DNA of 49,881 nt, taken from contig WIDE01000165.1 of the NCBI GenBank assembly GCA_015039315.1, forward strand, positions 1-49,881. The letters run 5' to 3'. Each line of letters opens with the position of its first letter. Position 1 is the first letter of the stretch. Under the pieces are notes generated by a model. The model was not told the origin of the DNA. It was given only the letters and a program-made list of their open reading frames with translations, and made no database searches. The stretch is from Clavulina sp. PMI_390 (taxonomy: Eukaryota; Basidiomycota; Agaricomycetes; Cantharellales; Hydnaceae). Below, in pieces: positions 34,257 to 45,400 of this stretch. The position numbers and the translations under genes were made by a program.

Positions 34257-37200
34257 CGATGGCAGCGAGATCTGGTCGAAGGAACAGCACAGCCTCCAAG
34301 GTTAAGCTTGGTGACTTCGCTCAATTTTGTCCAGAACTTTGCATGCTACCGAAGTCTCCACACAAAGAAAACGCTCCCACACGTCCCAACGCCGCCTGCC
34401 CATTAGGAAGACCACGAAAGCACCCTCTTCCAGCCTCCAGTGATGTCGAGTCTTTCTCCAAACGGCGTCGAATAGCTATTACCGACAGCCTGACTGAGGG
34501 CCTTCCTTCAACCTTTATCCTCAACGCCACTCCACCTCCTGCGCCTGTATCATCTGCGAATGGAACTTCATCATTCAACCAACGGCTATACCTTCCGCAC
34601 AACTCGACTCCACCTGCCCTGCGGCCACGACCATTTCCACTCACTCCAGAGTCCCCCTTCCAGTCGTACGGTCAACCACTCCTCCATTCTTCCAAACCTG
34701 CTCTGCCGCCCATTTCCACTCTGCTTTATGTGGCGTCAGCCACTCGGCCCACTTGCGGGCTCTGTGGACATAGATTTATTGTGGACATGACTGAGAAAGC
34801 TGCACGTGAAGTGCGAGAGAAGGATTGTGGTACCTCGGTGATCTTCGACCTGCTTCGTCGACAGAGGTTTACTCTTGGTGGCTTCCTTGCCCTTGCTTTC
34901 ACGCCAACCAGCCCTGTCTTCAAGCTTTCCGAATGCGGAAGACAGATGGTTACCTCTTTCCTTGGTCATCAAACCATTAACCACCGACCAGTAGATATTG
35001 TCGATGCAATGTGGAAGCATCCCTATTCAAGAGACTCGGGCCCCATCACTGAAACCCCTATCCCGTTTTCCGCCTCCTATCCTCCTCCACATGCGCGTCC
35101 ACTTTCCTCTGAACCATCTCCGAATGAAGTTAACATTCCCATAATCCCTCCCCTCGATGCAGAGTTGTTTCCAGGTAATCCACATCCTACCTCACCCCAC
35201 TCTCCCCCTAACCTGTCAAATGACACCAGGGCAAGCGACTCAAAGGAGAGAGCACACATTGCGCTCTCCCGTTACTTTGTTACTCGAGTCAGCAGCTTCA
35301 TATCTGGCGAGATGAAACGCTTAGCCTCTCAGCCAGAGGTTCGGGCTCATCATGGACAGGAATTCTCCTGGAAGAGTCTGCTGTCATTTTCATTTAGTCA
35401 ACTCCAAACTAAAGTGATCGAGGTGGCGCCTACGCTTTGGACAGTTCTGGCAACGGCAGCAGTTGACACCTCCAAGCGGCCTGAAACTGCTTCAAGTGTC
35501 TCAGCTGATGGTCGTACGCACACGCCTCGCGATCCTTGGATTGTGAGTTTTTTTTTTTATCAGTATACAACGTCATCTGTCCAGCGGCTCATTCTTCGTT
35601 ATCTATAGTCGTGCACAGTGTCTGCTTTGATGCTGTTGTATCATCGAAATATTCGCTGCAATATCATGCAGAGTATCATCGGAACGACTCTTTTCAGTAC
35701 CAATGCCCATCGGACTGTCCATGCCATTCTTTCTCGTTTGGGCCTAAGTGTCGCTTATTCCACGACAACTAGCAGTCTTCACAACCTCGGCTTTTCGGCA
35801 TCACAGAAACTTCTCTCCATTGGGCGCCTCATGATGAATGGTGTCCTCTCAGCCCATGTTGTCTATGACAATATCAACCAGTATCGGCGAGACTGGCACA
35901 GCTCACTTGGCTCCAAGAACCACCTCGAGTCGGGAACGGCAGCGACTTGCATCATACAAGAGAACGTACCAGGTGGTGCATTTCAAGGTCCCCCCTGCTA
36001 CACTCGCCCACCTGTACCTCCACAAGAAGACATTACATTTGACACCCTGTGCAATGAGATCAACGAAGTGCATCTTGAGGAGACGGGAGTGGTTGTCATT
36101 CTTCGATCACTTTTTGATCGCCTTCCATATCTTGCCCGGCGTCATCCAGATCTCCTTGGGCAATTTCTGGACCATCGGATTGCAAAGCACAAACTGGCGC
36201 TCCGCAAGACAGCCTACTACCCGATGGAATGCTCTAATGCGGATGAATCGACAACAGCAGGGAACTTGGAAGTCATGAACGACATTGCCCGCCAGCTTGG
36301 TATTCAAGATGAGGAATTCGACCTAAAGCGGCCAATCATCACAGTGTCGGGTGATCAAATGTCGGTTGCGCGACTTCGCTCAGTGAAGTACGCAACGCAG
36401 TTCAATCGCTCTTGGTCTCAGGCAAAGCGTTGGGTGTTTCCGCTGATTGAGCTCTGGCATATGCGTTATGCTTATCTCCATGGGATCTTCTCATCTCATT
36501 GGTCATCTGCCACCATGAGCGGGGATACCGGCCTTCGTTCATGGGCGGAAAAATTGAACCGGCATATCAACCCGCTCAAACTTGACTTTTACCCTGCTGA
36601 CCGCCTCGCTACAACGTTGAAGGACGCTTTGACTCTCAACTTTGTTCGGTGAGCGCATTGTTAGCAGTTCGTCCCAATAAGAGCATGGAGCTGATCAGTT
36701 GTCAACAGTATTTATATTCGTCATAAATGTCCTATCCTCTCACGTCGTACCCCTAGCCCTACCTCCCTTCACCTTCACGAAGAGTTACTTGAGTCATGCG
36801 AAGCTGGTGGCTTTCTTCATAAAGCATCCAGTGAGGAACTCATAGCCATGGCACATTCGATCTATTGTACCTTTGGCACATCGCAGGCGGCAATCAATGC
36901 TCTTCATGAGTTGCCTGCAGCTGCGTCGGAGTTCTTTCACGAATTCTCGGCACCTCTTCCCTCCTATCCTCGTCCCTCCACCTCGTCCTTTCATGTTCCC
37001 TCATCTGAGCCAGGAACAGCTGATGTTGAGGCCGGGGTCTCGTTCCTGTCGAGTCCCACCGGCTGCGATTTGCCCTCCGATGAGATGATGTACACCGCCA
37101 ATCATCTTGCTGGGTTACATCCTGTTGCTGACGACGATGACGACAATGTTGAGGAGAAGTCTGATGCACATTCACATCCAAACTCGAACGCAAGCTCTGG

Positions 37201-37995
37201 AGCAGGGAGTAGCGGCTCAAAACACCTGCGGGTCCCCCTGGTCAAACCTTTACCTCCTCCAAAGATGCTGCAAGGTGACCTTCAGCTTTATAATACAATC
37301 ATCCTTTATCGTGACTTGATTCGATACTCCGAATTTCGTGAGAGTGTCCATGATGGGGATATTGGACGGACATTTGAGGTTATCAAGGTAATTTTTTCCC
37401 CTCCAATGTCAGTGGTAGGAATATATTGTCTCATGATCTTTATCAATTTCAGTGGCTTCGCTTCTACTTTTTTGGTTCATCACAATATAACTATGGGAAC
37501 GAGCTACTTCGACAATTTGCCGACTTTCGGTATCGATGTACCCCGGATATGCTTACAGCAATTATGGAGAACTATCTCGTCAATCCCTCAGGGCTATGTG
37601 GCAGGTGGCATGAACGCGATCTACTCCAAGAGCACCTTAACTTCTGGCTGAAGCGCGTATTCAATGGGCAACTTCTCACCTTTGACTCGTCATTTTACCG
37701 CGAAGCTGTCTCACTGAATATTGTTGGCTTCAAAGATCTTTCTCAGTCAATCTTCAAGACCCTTGGGCTTTCGCCAGTTCACTCAGGCCACACACTGCGG
37801 GATGTTACAGCGGACATCAATCACTTGGGGCTCTCATTCCTGGACGAGAATTTACACATTTACACTCCTGGTCGAGCTCAAACCTTCGCATGTAAGGACA
37901 GTGTCACACGTGGTGGCGAGAAGTTGCTGGATGGGAAGCTTGAGTCATTCCTCAACCAGTATGACGCAGAAGAGTACTTTGATGATCCTCATTAA
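34214..37995 (+). CDS. DUF6589 family protein, proposed transposase
   Basis: Four exons give 1196 residues: 34214-35542, 35609-36648, 36709-37387, 37453-37995. A second in-frame ATG at 34259, just outside the terminal repeat, may be the real start. The N-terminal region has an AT-hook-like CPLGRPRKHP and a Cys pair with CGLCGHRF. The middle and C-terminal parts match the DUF6589 pattern as I recall it: YHRNIRCNIMQSIIGTTLF, HVVYDNINQYRR (Asp530), IITVSGDQMSVARLRS (Asp692), ELWHMRYAYLHGIF, and ERDLLQEHLNFWLK (Glu1070, Asp1072, Glu1076). An acidic Ser-rich insert (DDDDDNVEEK) separates the last two. The order D...D...E would suit an RNase H-type catalytic core, but this is inference. Its position inside matched inverted repeats supports a transposase role. 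The last exon ends 29 bases before the helicase stop. Confidence 0.85.
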
Positions 37996-38024
37996 CTATG
38001 CTAAAGATTCTAATCATAATACTG

Positions 38025-40129
38025 CTAATCTGACCGCTCTCTTCGAAGTTTCATTGACAGCTGAGGGATTCGTTTTCCACTTGTCCGCACCAACATTGCG
38101 GCAACATTGCTACCCTTTCCATCCTCATCAGCCATCTGCTGGTCTTTGGCCACTTTGGGGCGTTTTCGAGCAGTCTCGTCTCCGGCTCCGCTTGTGCGCT
38201 TGGTCCCTTTCCCTTTCGATTGAGCTTTAGCTGCTTGACGGTCTTTGGTAGTCTTTGCAAGTTCCTCTCGTATGATTCTCATTTCATCCCATAGCGCATC
38301 AAGCTCAGCGTCCGTCAGCTGCCTTGTTGAGGAGCCGAGCTGCTCTTCAATCCATATTCGATGATCAAGCCGGTGGATATTCGAGGCAAGTTTCCTCAAA
38401 GCGGAGTCGGTGATGATCCAATTTGGCACCGCTGGCCGGTTCTTTGCTTGACGCTGTTTCCAAATAGACAAGCGGTACGTATGCAGCCTTGCTTCTGCTC
38501 CACTGATTAGATCTTCATCAAAAGGTGCGCGTTGGACTGGAAGCAAACTGGTCTGGGGAATGGCCTGTCGGCGGGGGACCGTACTTGGCGCTCTGCAGTC
38601 AAGGTATCGTTTTGCTGCTGTTTCTTCCTTCCCTCGCTCCTCAACGTCATTGTTGGCTTGGCAGACGGAGCAGCATGGAGCCTGAGCTATATATTCATCG
38701 CCATAGAATTCGCAGATTATTTTGCGCAGACACCTTCTATTTGGATTGAAAACGTCAACCAAGGCAGGCTGTATGCTTGCGCGGAAGTTGGCTCTCCTAG
38801 TAAGCTCAGCCTTTGACAATTTTTTTTTGCCGTACGCTTCACCACTCTCCTCTTCCCATGTAGGTGCCTGTATTTGTAATGGGGCATAGATCACAAATGT
38901 ACCTTGGGCAAGAGGAGGACGTCCTGCTCGACCACCCCACTGGGTAGCTTCCTCTAGGGTCTTTGGTAGACCAAAGAGGAGTACCTGCTCGATTTCTGCG
39001 TCCAATCCAACATTTCCAGCAGCAGTGGAAACAACAATACGAATGTCGCCCGCACTCAAGGAATTGAGTGTTGTTATTCGATCCGTCCCCGACACCATCG
39101 AGTGGAAAGGCTCAACCATGCGTTGTACATTTGGTAACTGCTTTGAGATCCGTTCGTTAAGCCACCGGATGACGCGAGTGGCTTTCTGAATGGTGTCGAC
39201 TGCAATCATGGTGCGTGGAATTTGTTTTGGATTGCTTAGGTTGGCCACAAGGTATTCGAGATCTGGAAACTCAAAGTCCTTGGTCGAATGTTGAATGATT
39301 CTTGTTTTATAGATGATGTTTGGGCGATCAATTCGTTGCCGTTCATCGTGAAAACGGCCTGGTGTGAATCCGAGCTCTTGCTGGGCCTGAAACCGACCAG
39401 TCTTGTTTTCAAGGGTTGCTGTCATAGCAAGAAATGCTATCCGTGTGGGGAGACGAGGTCGTAATGTTGTTATATGCTTGTAGGCATCGCGAAATTCTCG
39501 CCATGCACCAACAAGGTGAGCCTCATCGATCACACACATTCCGACCCTCCTCAGGAAATGCTCTTTCTCAAGCAGCTTCCGGAACCGCGATGTTGTGATC
39601 ATCTCCGGGCTTAGGAACAACAGCTCCCATTTTCCGTCTTCTGCCTCATTCCAGAGGTTTCGATTTGCTGTGGTAGCTTGCCCAAGGGATTCCTGATGAA
39701 TTGCGAGTGCCCGAAGCCCTCTGTTCTGCGCCTTCTGGACCTGTTTAGACGCAGATAAGATTGTGTTTGCTTTCAATTTAACAGTCAATAGCTAACCTGA
39801 TCGTCCATAAGTGCACGGGTTGGCTGGATGATGAGTGCAATGGAGGGTTTCCCCTGAATGGCTCGAGCCAGAGTAAAAGCATGGACAATCGCTGACTTGC
39901 CGCTTCCAGTTCCGGCAGTGAGGAAAACATCAGTACCATCAACAAGGATTCGAGTGCACGCTGCCTGCCATCCCTGTGGTGTTTCATGACCGAGACCATG
40001 AGGACCAAGGATGGTCCTGATCCAGTCCACATTTTGATCGCAAGCAAAATTCTCGCCATGTACTTCAATGATTTTTTTATGTAGTCGCAGGACCTTCTCT
40101 GCATATGACCCACCGTCCTCAGAGAACAT
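38025..40129 (-). CDS. RecQ-like superfamily 2 DNA helicase of the element
   Basis: Two exons (40129-39797, 39740-38025) give 682 residues. Helicase motifs are all present: TAGTGSGKSAIVHAF (Walker A, residues 71-85), IIQPTRALMDDQ (Ia), VIDEAHLVGAW (II, 181-191), LAMTATLE (III), TMIAVDTIQKATRVIRWLNE (IV), IVVSTAAGNVGLDAEI (V) and EATQWGGRAGRPP (VI). After them CLRKIICEFYGDEY and CCSVCQANN form the Cys pattern of the RecQ zinc-binding domain. A long helical, basic C-terminal region follows (KGTKRTSGAGDETARKRPK). No HRDC domain is visible. The start codon lies about 100 bases inside the right terminal repeat. It may unwind DNA during transposition or repair of the donor site; that role is inferred from location. 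Confidence 0.9.
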
Positions 40130-40229
40130 GGTGGTTTGAGAATAAACGTTTCATTTTTTGGTTGCAGAGCCCTGCGTTGGAGGTGCCAAGGAGCATAGGG
40201 TACTCAGGGTGCTTTCCAGGGTGTTCAGG

Positions 40230-40350
40230 GATTCTATAAGGCGCTTAACCTTATTTTAGGAGACTGTATTAATCAATATAATTTTAATGTGCCTTTATGG
40301 CCTATTCAGTAGAGCCTACTAGAGCGCCAATACGTTCCCGTCCCAGCCTA
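40230..40350. repeat. Right terminal inverted repeat
   Basis: This is the reverse complement partner of 34144-34256. It ends cleanly at 40350, directly followed by the duplicated AGCAGTTGG. Relative to the left copy it has a 5-8 base insertion (around 40252-40262) and scattered substitutions, so the two ends are recognisably paired but diverged. Confidence 0.85.
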
Positions 40351-40359
40351 AGCAGTTGG
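40351..40359. repeat. Right copy of target-site duplication
   Basis: AGCAGTTGG matches 34106-34114 exactly and sits directly against the right terminal repeat. The following T (40360) also matches the left copy. Confidence 0.7.
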
Positions 40360-41429
40360 TTATAAGAGCTTGGAGGGCAAACATCCAGCGCGCAAACGAG
40401 AGCACTAACCTAAAGGAGGTTCTGGCTTGAATTCGCCATTATACGATGTCGCGTACACGGCTAATGATGATTGTGCTGTCCACCGTGCCATCTTCGCTGA
40501 CTAGCCATGATGTTCGAGATCTTTGGACGTGTTGGTTTTGGTGAAATCATAGGGAGTGCAGACAGCGTGATGCAGAGCGGTGGAAATTTAAACAAAACAA
40601 ACGCTTGAGCAATTTTTTTTTTCGGCGGTTGCGGATGGCGGTTGTAGATGGTGCCTCCGTGTCAGTTCGGTGAGGCGCAGCGATGGCAGGCGGGTGGGTG
40701 CAAGAGAGGCGAATTGAATGTCGGCGGTGATGGGGACCTCGCCGACAAATTGAAAAACTGAGAGAAGCGGAAGATCACTCACCTCCTTTTCTTCTTCTTC
40801 AGTCCCCCCATGTGCCCAGGGAAGCTCTTTCAGTAGAGCCGAACACGTGTTCGAGTTCGGCAGGTTTTGTGACAGGCAACAAACTCAATCTTTTTCTTCA
40901 AATTCATTCGCGGTTTCGTTTGGCTCCTCTCTCCGCGCTTTTGGGTCTCCTGGGGCCTCCTTGCCGCTACCGCGACTACCATCCTCCTGTGAGATGAGTA
41001 ACGACCGAAAAGTGCTGACAGGTTTATCATAATATGAGAATCATTTCCTTATTGGTTGGCTCCATTATCCCGTTTCATCACCATATTTGTCACTATCCTC
41101 TGCGATCGTCGTCCACAGATCGAGCCACCGTGCTCTTGAGGGTACGGAGGCTCGTCATTTACTCGCACCACATTCTTTGCTAGCTACCTTTAGACGTCCC
41201 CAGATCCTACATTTACGACCCAATTCACGAGCGATCGAGAGCTAGCATATCCATAGACCTTACCTTGCTGCTTGATCACCTTCGAACACATCATGGAGCG
41301 TTCCCTTTGAGCGACGTATAGCTTGTCACAGGGATGGTAAACTTTTTCATGACACTATTCTACACGATGACCACCCCTCTAAACGACGATGTATTTAGGG
41401 TTCTAACTAAGAAGCAAGACCACTTCCTG
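40360..41429. other. Gene-poor right flank of the element
   Basis: No supported gene. A - strand ATG at 40811 opens a Lys-rich stub with a GTGAGT donor and a pyrimidine tract, but no downstream exon that I recognise. Around 40838-40855 there is a GAACACGTGTTCGAGTTCG stretch that includes an 11-base palindrome around CACGTG. The last few hundred bases are the 3' side of the kinase gene. Confidence 0.4.
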
Positions 41430-42956
41430 TCAGGTTTGCTCTGTGTCGAACACACCCTCCAAGCGCAGCAAGACAGTGTCGCTTGAGGGCCGCTTGTTTG
41501 GCTTCTGCGCCCACATTTCCTCCAGTAGTGCCCAGAGTGTCGAGTCGACATATGGACTCAACAACATCCCACCTGGTCGATTCGGCCTCACGCCTTTGGC
41601 TACTTTCGATACTACTTTCCACTCACTCCGGTCCTCAGCGAACGGCATTTCACCGCTCCAGACGTTTAGCAACGTCATGGCGAGAGAGAAGACATCGCTC
41701 GCTGGGGTGGTGCGAAACTGTCCTTCTAAAGACGAGGATAGTTCTGGAGCCAAAAAGCGAATCCTACCGCCCTCTTGGCGCATCGTGCGTGTCCGGGTAA
41801 CTTCGTGACGAATACGGCATAGGCCAAAATCGCACAGAAGTGGATTTCCAGACCCGTCAAGGAGGATGTTTCCCTGCGGCAATCCAGAACACATCATGAG
41901 AAGGACTTCGTGGGACAGGCAAACCCGGCACTCACTGGGTGGAGGTCCCCGTGTATGACTGGCGGTATCCGTGAGTGCAAGTACACTACTCCTTTACTTA
42001 TACCAATGGCCTGATTAAGACCATGATGTGAGCATTGCGCACGAACCTGTGGTGTCCACGAGACGAGTTTGCAGCGGAAACTCACTATACCCCCCAAACT
42101 ATTCAAATTGATCGATTTATTAGAGATTGAATCTTGCAGAGAGCCACGCGCCATGTACGGCACGGTTGTCAGCGGGAGTGTGCCAGGTCCCTCGTGATAG
42201 ATCCCCAGAAATGGAATGATATTGGGGTGTATCAGCCGCGAGTGTGTGATAGCCTCGCGATATACAAGCTGCGCGCGCCTTTGAGTGACGTATATGGGGA
42301 GAAGGCTGGCGGACAGACTTGTATAACTCTACGTCCCAGTGGGTTCTCTCTCTCTTGGGGGGTGAGAAATAATTCTCGAATAGCTACGTCAAGGTCACCA
42401 AATCTCCCGTGATAGATAGTGGCCTCACCCCCTTGTCCGATGACATTCCTCCTATCGAATTGAACATTTTTCAACCTCAAGGTGGCAGGGATACAGCCTA
42501 AATGGAAACAAAAGTCTTGCAAAATCTTCAGTGTCTCTATGTACTCGTTAGAGTTAGGGCGCTGTGGTTCGAGGCCCTGTGATTCAACATGGTTTTAGAT
42601 GTGAAACGGCACTGAGAACCAAGGGAGAGGCACACGTACGGCGTATATACGATCCAACAGGACTACTGCCTCGTCTTTTGTTAACCGAGACAAATCGCAG
42701 CGAGGGTCAATACCCAGTCTTCCTCGAGTGGAAATGGAGATAATTGGTACCGAGTCCTCAAGGTCGCTATTGATATTCTTTGTTTGTTGTGAGCCAATCA
42801 CTGGCGCCAGAAAAAAAAAAAAAAAAAAAACAGCTATTGATCACTAACACGATGGTCCTTAAGAGTTTGTTTTTGAAGCGAAAAAAGGATTCCTGCCGCA
42901 ATTCCAATGAATTAAAACGATCACTGAGAGTAAAGGATCCACTCACGACTCCACAT
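41430..42956 (-). CDS. TKL-type protein kinase with atypical ATP-site residue
   Basis: Six exons give 388 residues: 42956-42947, 42800-42640, 42576-42319, 42268-42086, 42046-41936, 41873-41430. The N terminus (SRLTKDEAVVLLDRIYA) is a short helical region. The kinase domain starts near residue 98: glycine loop IGQGGEATIYHGRF (103-116), beta-3 strand VAIREL with Arg124 where Lys is normal, REAITHSRLIHPNIIPFLGI (alpha-C Glu148), catalytic loop VIHGDLHPGNILL (Asp238, Asn243), DFGLCR (Asp256) and FLAPELS. The HPNI, GSLQD and HGDLHPGN wording is typical of the large TKL expansion in mushroom-forming fungi. The ten-base first exon and an intron containing a 20-T tract (A20 at 42811-42830 on the + strand) make the start uncertain. 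Substrate and role are unknown. Confidence 0.78.
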
Positions 42957-45400
42957 ATTAGTTGAATCTGGTTAGAGCTGACTAGCGGTGAGAGCGAGAG
43001 TCTGAGAGCTATTATTATAGAAGAACTGTTTGAATCACGGGTATTATTTTAGAATAGCTACACCCCTTGAAAAAGCTCTAGGCGGTGACAGGTCTGGCCG
43101 TCTGCAAGATCCAGTTGCGCCCTGTTTTTAAGGTCCTCCCCCAGTTCTTGTGGATATCTATCGTTAGCATTTGCTTTCGGCTCAATAGCTCGGCTTTATA
43201 ACATGCCTTGAATCAATTTAAGCTTGCTAGACGTGTCCAGACCTTAAATCAGCGGCCAGACGTGAAAGAAAAAATCAGACGTCCGCCACACTATAATCCG
43301 GCCTACCTCCTGTGAATACTGCGTCAGAGGCGCATTTTAGCATCACTATGCTGTTTTTCTGTGGCCCTAAACCACTCCCTACGCAGTGTTTACTGCTCTG
43401 TACGACTGCAACAATACTCAACGACAGCCAATTTGATCTCAACTGAAACTCGCTACGTCGCACAAGAACGCACCAGACGGAGCATAGACACAGGAAAGAC
43501 AATTGCATTTGGAATTCCGAGTCTTACGTACGTACGTGGTAGCCCGTGGCCACCATGAAGTACTAGTGGTGCAAGGAAGCTGAGGCACCAAGTCAAGCAA
43601 AGACCAACGGTCTCGATAGTCAAGGATACGCCTCGAAGGAACATATGCCCTATCGTTTAGCCTCAAGTTCGGTGCGGGTATATCTTTCACCCGCCGGCAG
43701 ATTGGCCGGAAGAGCAGGCCCACGCGAACCATTGAAATCTGGATAAAATGATTGTCCTGAATATTATAACCATCGGTGAGGGCGAACAGGGAAAAAGTGA
43801 GCATCAGAGCTCGAGCGCGTGCTGAGGATGAGATGGAGTGCAAAAAGACCGAACAGATCATCGAGTGGAGAACCGCCAGCGGGAGCCTTGATGCTGGCCA
43901 CCTGCCAATTTGGGGGTCATTGTCGTAGAGCACCTCAATAGAAAGTACATCATAGGCAAGTGAATATTTGGGAGATGATAGGACTATCAGGACGCCGGAG
44001 TAGGTATGGATACTTACTAGTACAATGTCATCTCAGCCCGCAGTAAGATCACATACCTATTCTCACCACATACGGTGGGAGTTCTTAGCCCCAACATGGG
44101 ATCGAATTGCCTATTGGCGTCGTAGGACATGACAAAGGCAAGAGGGGGACGAGGCCATCATAGTGAGTGATTGTTACCCGTCGTTGGATCCGTGGAAATA
44201 CCGTAGGAATAGCAATGCCGTGGAATCACCGGAGACCGCGGGTTAGCCAATTTGAGCAGAATTTATTTCCCTATTAGTGCAACATACAGCGCAATGCAGG
44301 TTGGTTATGAGGAAATACTAATAGGAGAACTCACGCTTTGTCCTATCCCACCGATGTGTACAAGCGCGAGGGAGTACGATACGATCATGCATCAACTCTT
44401 ACGCCAAGCCAGCCGAATCTTGACTATCCACGACAACCCAGAAGGGGCCCGAATGTTGGGGAGCCGAAGAAAACAGGGGGTCTTTGAAAGGAAGGACCTC
44501 AGAAGCAGAGAAGCCTTTCTACTAGAAACAAGTAGAACTAGAAGCTACCCTGGGGTTCTATTAACCAGGGTGGCCGCAGCCGCGCAAGTTTCCAAGTCCT
44601 AACAAAAACCCATAATACGCTTAGCCACTCGCGTAAATCGCTGGTGTCTAAGCGAACTGTCATGAGCGGGACTTCGCGTAGAATCGAGGTCCTGTTGTAG
44701 CCCTAGAAAGGCCCAGGCACAGACAGGACTCGGCCTTGCTGCTTCGGTCAACCGATTGCTCCACATAGGCATAGAATTCGATGAGAGGTTTTGCAAGTAA
44801 CTCGAGTTCCAAAATTGTGATTGAGTGGATCGGCGAATAGCCTCATCCGGTGAATGACGCGTGCCACAGTAAGCGTAAAGTGCCTTTGGATAGTATTTGG
44901 TTTGGATAGTCAGCTTGGTATGGGGCTGACCTCAATGAGCGGTCCAACATTTGTGTTGAGTCCAAAGGGTGGGGAGGATCATGAAGACGTATGCCTGCGG
45001 TTCTTCGAGAAGGGAAGCCAGCTCGGATACTTTCAGCTTCGAAAGTGTTCGTTTTACGCCTCGATGAAAATGGCCCTGCTCGATCTCTGCTCTCGACCGG
45101 AGAGACTTAACCGAGCCCACTCGAACAGAGAGTTCATGTTTGCCCCAATGTTTCCATGTCTGCTCCCCAGCCAGATGCACACAGCCATCGCCGCCGTGGA
45201 ATATTGCCGCAGGAAAGTATCTTGTTCAAACTCTCCGAATCACCATTATCGACATCGTCTCATGTCGTCCACCAGCAAAATCACTCGTTCCCGCCACCAC
45301 ACCACCGTCGTCTCTGCTACGTGCCTCCTCTTGCTCCGCCGATGAATAATCGCCGCCTTTGCCACTGCAACAAATCATAGAGCGCTCTAAATACTGGTTC
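42957..45400. other. Gene-poor sequence, upstream of the kinase gene
   Basis: The first several hundred bases must contain the kinase promoter. Apart from the weak - strand frame listed separately, open frames here are short, lack family motifs and show no consistent splice partners. Confidence 0.4.
43439..43933 (-). CDS. Weak hypothetical reading frame
   Basis: An open frame of 164 codons on the - strand encodes a hydrophobic first half (VLHSMICSVFLHSISSS, ALMLTFSLFALTDGY) and a basic, Pro-rich second half (RPICRRVKDIPAPNLRL, RRILDYRDRWSLLDLVPQLP). I recognise no family. An ATG-led stretch further upstream on the same strand (44129-44060) has plausible donors, so this could be part of a spliced gene. 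It may equally be chance. No start codon in a good context supports it. Confidence 0.2.
   Translation of the reverse strand: MLYDNDPQIGRWPASRLPLAVLHSMICSVFLHSISSSARARALMLTFSLFALTDGYNIQDNHFIQISMVRVGLLFRPICRRVKDIPAPNLRLNDRAYVPSRRILDYRDRWSLLDLVPQLPCTTSTSWWPRATTYVRKTRNSKCNCLSCVYAPSGAFLCDVASFS

Larger units (their letters stand above)
34115..40350. mobile_element. Two-gene DNA transposon (DUF6589 protein + RecQ-like helicase)
   Basis: The unit is 6.2 kb. It is bounded by a 9-10 bp direct repeat (AGCAGTTGG) and by imperfect inverted repeats of about 115 bp at 34144-34256 and 40230-40350. Inside are two genes reading inward from the ends, with stop codons 29 bases apart: the DUF6589 gene (+) and the helicase gene (-). 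Both reading frames are intact, so the copy may be recent. The 9-10 bp duplication would fit a cut-and-paste enzyme; Mutator-like elements make duplications of this length, but neither protein resembles a Mutator transposase that I know. I do not recognise the superfamily. The left end carries about 29 extra bases that fold back on the repeat tip. Confidence 0.75.

Noticed and set aside
34115..40350. Helitron or Starship-type element
   Set aside because: There is no Rep/HUH plus Pif1-like Helitron helicase and no tyrosine recombinase (DUF3435) gene. The ends are inverted repeats with a target duplication, which Helitrons lack.
42811..42830. Run of 20 A as a retroposon poly-A tail
   Set aside because: On the - strand it is the pyrimidine tract directly before the acceptor of kinase intron 1, which explains it without retroposition.
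44252..44602. 116-codon + strand open frame
   Set aside because: Lacks an ATG in good context, splice partners and any recognisable motif.
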